From positions 1-9,396 of the forward strand of contig JAPLDV010000029.1 of the NCBI GenBank assembly GCA_026391235.1: 9,396 nt of DNA. Direction: 5' to 3'. A model generated the notes under the pieces. That model saw only the letters and a list, made by a program, of their open reading frames with translations, had not been told where the DNA came from and searched no databases. The stretch's first letter is position 1. Every line of letters begins with the position of its first letter. The stretch comes from Bacteroidia bacterium (lineage in GTDB: Bacteria > Bacteroidota > Bacteroidia > Bacteroidales > UBA12481). Both the position numbers and the translations under genes were made by a program. Shown here piece after piece: positions 7,054-9,396 of this stretch.

Positions 7054-7803
7054 TTGAAAAACAAATATATCCTATATAACCAGTCGGTCATTCCCCGGGA
7101 ATCCGCAAATTTAAGTCCGGAAGAGTGGTTTGAGATTTCAGGGCAATGCATCCGGCAAAGCCTTTTTACATCCGGAAACCGGATACCTTTTCTGAAGCCC
7201 TGGCTTGAAATTCTTGGGCAGCGCTTTGCTTCTGTCGGCTGGCATCTTCCCGATGAATTCCGGTTGCCCGAATTCAAATTACAACTCGAGAAATTGTTGA
7301 ACCGGAACCGTCTGTTCAAAGGCAGCTGGATCCACCTGCTGATCATCCCGGTTTTCCCTTCCACCGAATTGGATTGCAGCCCTGCCTTCAGATGCATCGG
7401 ATTGACTGAGGAGATCGAATTTGACTATTTTCCATTGAATCATAAAGGATTATCGATCGGGGTATCGGAAAAATACCATAACACTGCCGATCCATTCATC
7501 AGCTCGATGGTCCGCAGTCCACTGCGCAACCTCCTTATCCGGCAGGAAGCGGTTATCAACGGATGGGATGAAATTATCCTGACCGACCAAAGGGGGTTCC
7601 TGTCAGAAACTTCGGAAAGCAATATCTTTTTAAGATTAAAGGATCAGGTTATTACCCCTTCGCCATCAAACAATTGCTTCCCCAGGATCCTGACCGGGAT
7701 CATAATGGACCTGATCCCGCGTAAAATCTCGAATATCCTGCATGAAGAGCTCACAAACCTGATCAGGACGACCGATCAGTTCCAGGCCGGGTCCTCGGGA
7801 TAG
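7054..7803 (+). CDS. Class-IV aminotransferase-like protein, probably catalytically defective
   Basis: The clearest family match is the C-terminal half: a helix (LRNLLIRQEAV), NGWDEIILTDQRGFLSETSESNIFL (169-193), then TPSPSNNCFPRILTGIIMDL, the order seen in branched-chain aminotransferase / aminodeoxychorismate lyase-type PLP enzymes. In active members a PLP-binding Lys precedes the helix (K-S/T-x-N-x-L). Here the equivalent stretch is MVRSPLRNLL, with Arg154 where Lys is expected. The N-terminal GDGxFET-type motif is not recognisable. The protein stops at about DQFQAGSSG, where relatives continue for some 20-40 residues. The only usable start is TTG 7054, one base after the rhomboid stop; no in-frame ATG occurs before residue 152. 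It could be a pseudoenzyme, a decaying gene or a divergent subfamily. Confidence 0.82.
   Translation: MKNKYILYNQSVIPRESANLSPEEWFEISGQCIRQSLFTSGNRIPFLKPWLEILGQRFASVGWHLPDEFRLPEFKLQLEKLLNRNRLFKGSWIHLLIIPVFPSTELDCSPAFRCIGLTEEIEFDYFPLNHKGLSIGVSEKYHNTADPFISSMVRSPLRNLLIRQEAVINGWDEIILTDQRGFLSETSESNIFLRLKDQVITPSPSNNCFPRILTGIIMDLIPRKISNILHEELTNLIRTTDQFQAGSSG
7776..7803. other. Tail-to-tail overlap of aminotransferase-like gene and yqgE (28 bases)
   Basis: The plus-strand stop TAG is at 7801-7803 and the minus-strand yqgE stop at 7778-7776. The yqgE end (TRYPEDPAWN) is normal for the family, so the shortened partner is the aminotransferase-like gene. There is no space for a separate terminator. Confidence 0.88.
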
Positions 7804-8366
7804 CGTGTCCACATCTGGTACTGCTCGTCCTCATTTTTTAGGATATTCTCCCACAATTGGATATCGGAACCATGCATTACATCCAAACGGTCGATGCTGG
7901 TCACCAGCCACGAATTTTCTTCAATTTCCCTGGCCAGCTGGCCGGGGTGCCAGCTGGAATAGCCCACGAAAAACCGGATTTGATATTCCTTAATCCATCC
8001 TTCATTTATCCCTGCCTTGATCACTTCAAGGTTGCCGCCCCAGTAAACCTGATCCATGATCTCCTCACATTCGGGTATCACGTTGCCAAGCGTATGAATA
8101 TAATGAATAGTATCCGTGCGAACTGGCCCTCCAATGGATATGAGGGAGTTGATGGCCGGGAAGTCACTGATTATTTCATCCACCTGAAAATTAATGGGAT
8201 TATTCAAAACAAATCCCAGTGTTCCTTCGTTGTTATGTTCGGTGAGCAGTACAACGGAACGCTTGAAATACGAATCCTTCAAAAAAGGTTCGGCAACCAG
8301 AACCCTCCCCTTTTGCGGAAGGTTGCTATTGTGTCGGATCTTAAAAAAATCCAGATTCTCTTTCAT
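7776..8366 (-). CDS. yqgE: YqgE/AlgH family protein (DUF179)
   Basis: A 196-residue soluble protein of the widespread YqgE/AlgH family, whose molecular function is still not firmly established. The family pattern is complete: KGRVLVAEPFL (19-29), FKRSVVLLTEHNNEGTLGFVLNN (34-56), the GGPVRTD segment (79-85) and RFFVGYSSWHPGQLAREIEENSW (131-153), the strongest signature, then a C-terminal WTRYPEDP. The start ATG 8366-8364 gives MKENLDFFKIRH, with NLPQKG just before the conserved core, as in Bacteroidota relatives. It is transcribed toward the aminotransferase-like gene and away from the small membrane-protein gene, with its own candidate promoter. Confidence 0.97.
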   Translation of the reverse strand: MKENLDFFKIRHNSNLPQKGRVLVAEPFLKDSYFKRSVVLLTEHNNEGTLGFVLNNPINFQVDEIISDFPAINSLISIGGPVRTDTIHYIHTLGNVIPECEEIMDQVYWGGNLEVIKAGINEGWIKEYQIRFFVGYSSWHPGQLAREIEENSWLVTSIDRLDVMHGSDIQLWENILKNEDEQYQMWTRYPEDPAWN

Positions 8367-8391
8367 GTTAAATTGAACCGTTATAACTGAT

Positions 8392-8422
8392 CAAATTAAC
8401 GGATTTTATTACATTCGTCCAA
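8392..8422 (-). promoter_or_regulatory. Candidate promoter for yqgE
   Basis: Read on the minus strand, TTG (plus 8422-8420) is followed after exactly 20 bases by TTAATTTG (8399-8392). The latter matches five of six informative positions of TAnnTTTG. Transcription would begin about 20 bases upstream of the yqgE ATG. The surrounding gap (8367-8432) is AT-rich. On the plus strand TACATTCG (8410-8417) is a weaker -7 candidate for the small membrane-protein gene, without a clear -33. Confidence 0.42.
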
Positions 8423-8432
8423 TTTTAATTCT

Positions 8433-8678
8433 ATGCTTTTAACACTCTTTTTGATTACAATAGTCCTTGTGGCATTGGCATTTGCAGGGCTCGGGTTTAG
8501 CATCTTTTTCCGGAAGAACGGGAAATTCCCTCAAACCGAAGTGGGGAATAACAAGAATATGAAAAATCTTGGGATTACCTGCACCAAGCAGGATGAGATG
8601 AAAATTTTCCGTGAGGAAAAGAGATCCGGCAAACCAGGCACCCAGCGGCTCAACCGCCTTTGCGGGATTGCGGGATAG
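8433..8678 (+). CDS. Small single-helix membrane protein beside apbE, C-terminus possibly altered by an 8-bp duplication
   Basis: Eighty-one residues: one N-terminal membrane helix (about 2-25, LLTLFLITIVLVALAFAGLG), then FFRKNGKFPQTEVGNN and MKNLGITC with Cys50, and a basic tail ending RLCGIAG with Cys77. The segment K-N-G-K-F-P to G-I-T-C resembles small hypothetical membrane proteins I recall in Bacteroidota near ApbE or Na+-NQR genes; that is memory, not a search result. Size, topology and cysteines also recall NqrM, the small protein that helps mature Na+-NQR next to apbE in Vibrio, but no homology is claimed. The stop is created within a tandem repeat; with one repeat copy the frame would continue as CGIGCSCVPDEL. 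It is divergent from yqgE and convergent with apbE. Confidence 0.75.
   Translation: MLLTLFLITIVLVALAFAGLGFSIFFRKNGKFPQTEVGNNKNMKNLGITCTKQDEMKIFREEKRSGKPGTQRLNRLCGIAG
8650..8678. other. Tail-to-tail overlap of the small membrane-protein gene and apbE (29 bases)
   Basis: The minus-strand apbE stop is TGA at 8652-8650 and the plus-strand stop TAG is at 8676-8678. The overlap contains the 8-bp tandem duplication. Neither protein's overlapping tail (QRLNRLCGIAG, and PIPQSRKGG of ApbE) looks conserved. Confidence 0.85.
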
Positions 8679-9396
8679 GCTGTTCCTGCGTGCCCGATGA
8701 ACTCTGAATCATTGCCTGAACCCCTGGAGATTGCCAGGTCTTAAGCGAACCATCGGAATCGCTGTAAATAAAGTAAACCTGAATTCCGGTGATCTGTGTG
8801 CAGAGTTCCTTAGCTTTCCCGAATCCGATAACCATAAAAACAGTGGCATAGGCATCAGCGTAAATGCATTGATCAGCAAAAACAGTTGCAGATAAAAGGT
8901 TGCTTCGTGCCGGATAACCTGTTTTCGGATCTATGGTATGTGAATATTTCACCCCATTTTCCTCATAAAATTTTCGGTAATTCCCTGATGTAGCCACGGA
9001 AACGTGCTCCAGGTGGAACACCTGCTGAATCTCGCGTTCCAGGGTATTTTCCAGCGGCTTGTCAACCCCTACTCTCCATGCATTTCCTTCCCTGTTCTTG
9101 CCCTGGCACCTTAATTCGCCCCCGATCTCCACCAGGTAATTATTAACTCCCACTGAATCAAAATATTCCGAAACCAGATCAACCACATAACCAGGGGTAA
9201 TGGCATTGGGATCGATCATGATTCTCGGATCGTCCTTGATCAGGCGGTCGCCATCGATGCGGATTTTATGGTACCCGGTGAACTTCAAAATACTGTCGAT
9301 CATGGCCGGAGTAACCTTTTCCCGGGCCGTAAAGCCAAAACCCCAGGCATTTACGAGGGGCGCCACGGTCATGTCGAAAGCTCCCCCCGACTTGTC
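8650..9396 (-). CDS. apbE: FAD:protein FMN transferase ApbE, C-terminal 248 residues, cut by window edge
   Basis: The reading frame is open through the right edge: upstream of the internal ATG 9372-9370 it reads DKSGGAFD, so that Met lies inside the conserved SxGAFDxTxxPL motif and is not the start. ApbE uses FAD to attach FMN covalently to a Thr or Ser of target flavoproteins such as Na+-NQR or RNF subunits, on the outer face of the inner membrane. Numbered from the first visible residue, the signatures are GYVVDLV (69-75), YLVEIGGELRCQG (87-99), WRVGVDKP (107-114), SVATSGNYRKFYE (133-145), HTIDPKTGYP (153-162) and the Mg2+-binding YADAYATVFMVIG (179-191). The final about 20 residues (SSSGTQEQ onward) are an unconserved tail. 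The missing N-terminus would include the signal/lipoprotein sequence and first FAD contacts. The target is not in this window. Confidence 0.97.
   Translation of the reverse strand, partial: DKSGGAFDMTVAPLVNAWGFGFTAREKVTPAMIDSILKFTGYHKIRIDGDRLIKDDPRIMIDPNAITPGYVVDLVSEYFDSVGVNNYLVEIGGELRCQGKNREGNAWRVGVDKPLENTLEREIQQVFHLEHVSVATSGNYRKFYEENGVKYSHTIDPKTGYPARSNLLSATVFADQCIYADAYATVFMVIGFGKAKELCTQITGIQVYFIYSDSDGSLKTWQSPGVQAMIQSSSGTQEQPIPQSRKGG
8661..8676. repeat. Perfect 8-bp tandem duplication, TGCGGGAT x2
   Basis: TGCGGGAT at 8661-8668 is followed directly by an identical copy at 8669-8676. Because eight is not a multiple of three, gain or loss of one copy shifts the frame of both overlapping genes. 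On the plus strand the second copy supplies the first base of the TAG stop. Confidence 0.95.

Noticed and set aside
7011..7397. A 128-codon minus-strand ORF opposite the aminotransferase-like gene
   Set aside because: No family features, no upstream signal, and it is antisense to a frame with clear class-IV motifs.
7934..7957. Two CCAGCTGG palindromes (7934-7941 and 7950-7957) as an operator or hairpin
   Set aside because: They encode the conserved SSWHPGQLA motif deep within yqgE, and coding constraint explains them.
7857..8390. A 177-codon plus-strand ORF opposite yqgE
   Set aside because: It lies almost wholly antisense to a complete, strongly conserved YqgE protein and shows no recognisable domain; it is a shadow frame.
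9370..9372. Internal ATG as the start of apbE
   Set aside because: The frame remains open upstream and encodes GGAFD, so this Met sits inside the conserved FDxTxxPL motif; the true start is outside the window.
1..9396. tRNA/rRNA genes, CRISPR arrays, insertion sequences, phage or integron elements
   Set aside because: No repeat-spacer pattern, transposase, terminal inverted repeats or RNA-gene-like sequence was seen; almost all bases are assigned to housekeeping-type coding sequence.

Overview
The window looks like core chromosome from a member of the Bacteroidota, probably a Bacteroidales relative. The support is a perfect Bacteroidota-type -7 promoter element (TAnnTTTG) with a spaced -33 TTG ahead of recR, the general absence of Shine-Dalgarno sequences, and Bacteroidota-style protein families: the standalone HsdR N-terminal protein, the YqgE subtype, the SPOR/OmpA-like periplasmic module and the recR-linked glycosyltransferase. 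There are no RNA genes, insertion sequences, CRISPR arrays or phage genes. Coding density is very high and no gap exceeds 90 bases.

Layout. A sodium:solute symporter (minus strand, cut by the left edge) diverges from a plus-strand cluster of recR, a very long glycosyltransferase ORF and a GNAT acetyltransferase (about 760-4949). The acetyltransferase overlaps, tail to tail, a minus-strand orphan HsdR-N nuclease-like gene. That gene diverges from a second plus-strand cluster of holA, a rhomboid protease and a class-IV aminotransferase homologue (5434-7803), which again overlaps tail to tail with minus-strand yqgE. yqgE diverges from a small membrane-protein gene (8433-8678), whose 3' end overlaps apbE, a minus-strand gene cut by the right edge.

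Roles. recR and holA are replication/repair housekeeping genes. The glycosyltransferase, GNAT, rhomboid and symporter act in or at the membrane. ApbE attaches FMN to redox proteins, and the small membrane protein beside it may be an accessory factor.

Most noteworthy points. (1) The 962-codon glycosyltransferase ORF appears to be a fusion: a cytoplasmic/membrane GT2 plus degenerate sugar-phosphotransferase-like protein runs straight into a secretory signal sequence followed by carboxypeptidase-regulatory-like, degenerate OmpA-like and SPOR-like domains. (2) A perfect 8-bp tandem duplication lies at the 3' end of the small membrane-protein gene. Reading through a single copy would give a cysteine-rich end (CGIGCSC) instead of the present stop. 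(3) The class-IV aminotransferase homologue appears to lack the PLP lysine and its C-terminal end. (4) The HsdR-N protein has a complete-looking PD-(D/E)XK plus QxxxY residue set but no restriction-modification partners. I did not find a clearly new multi-gene system.
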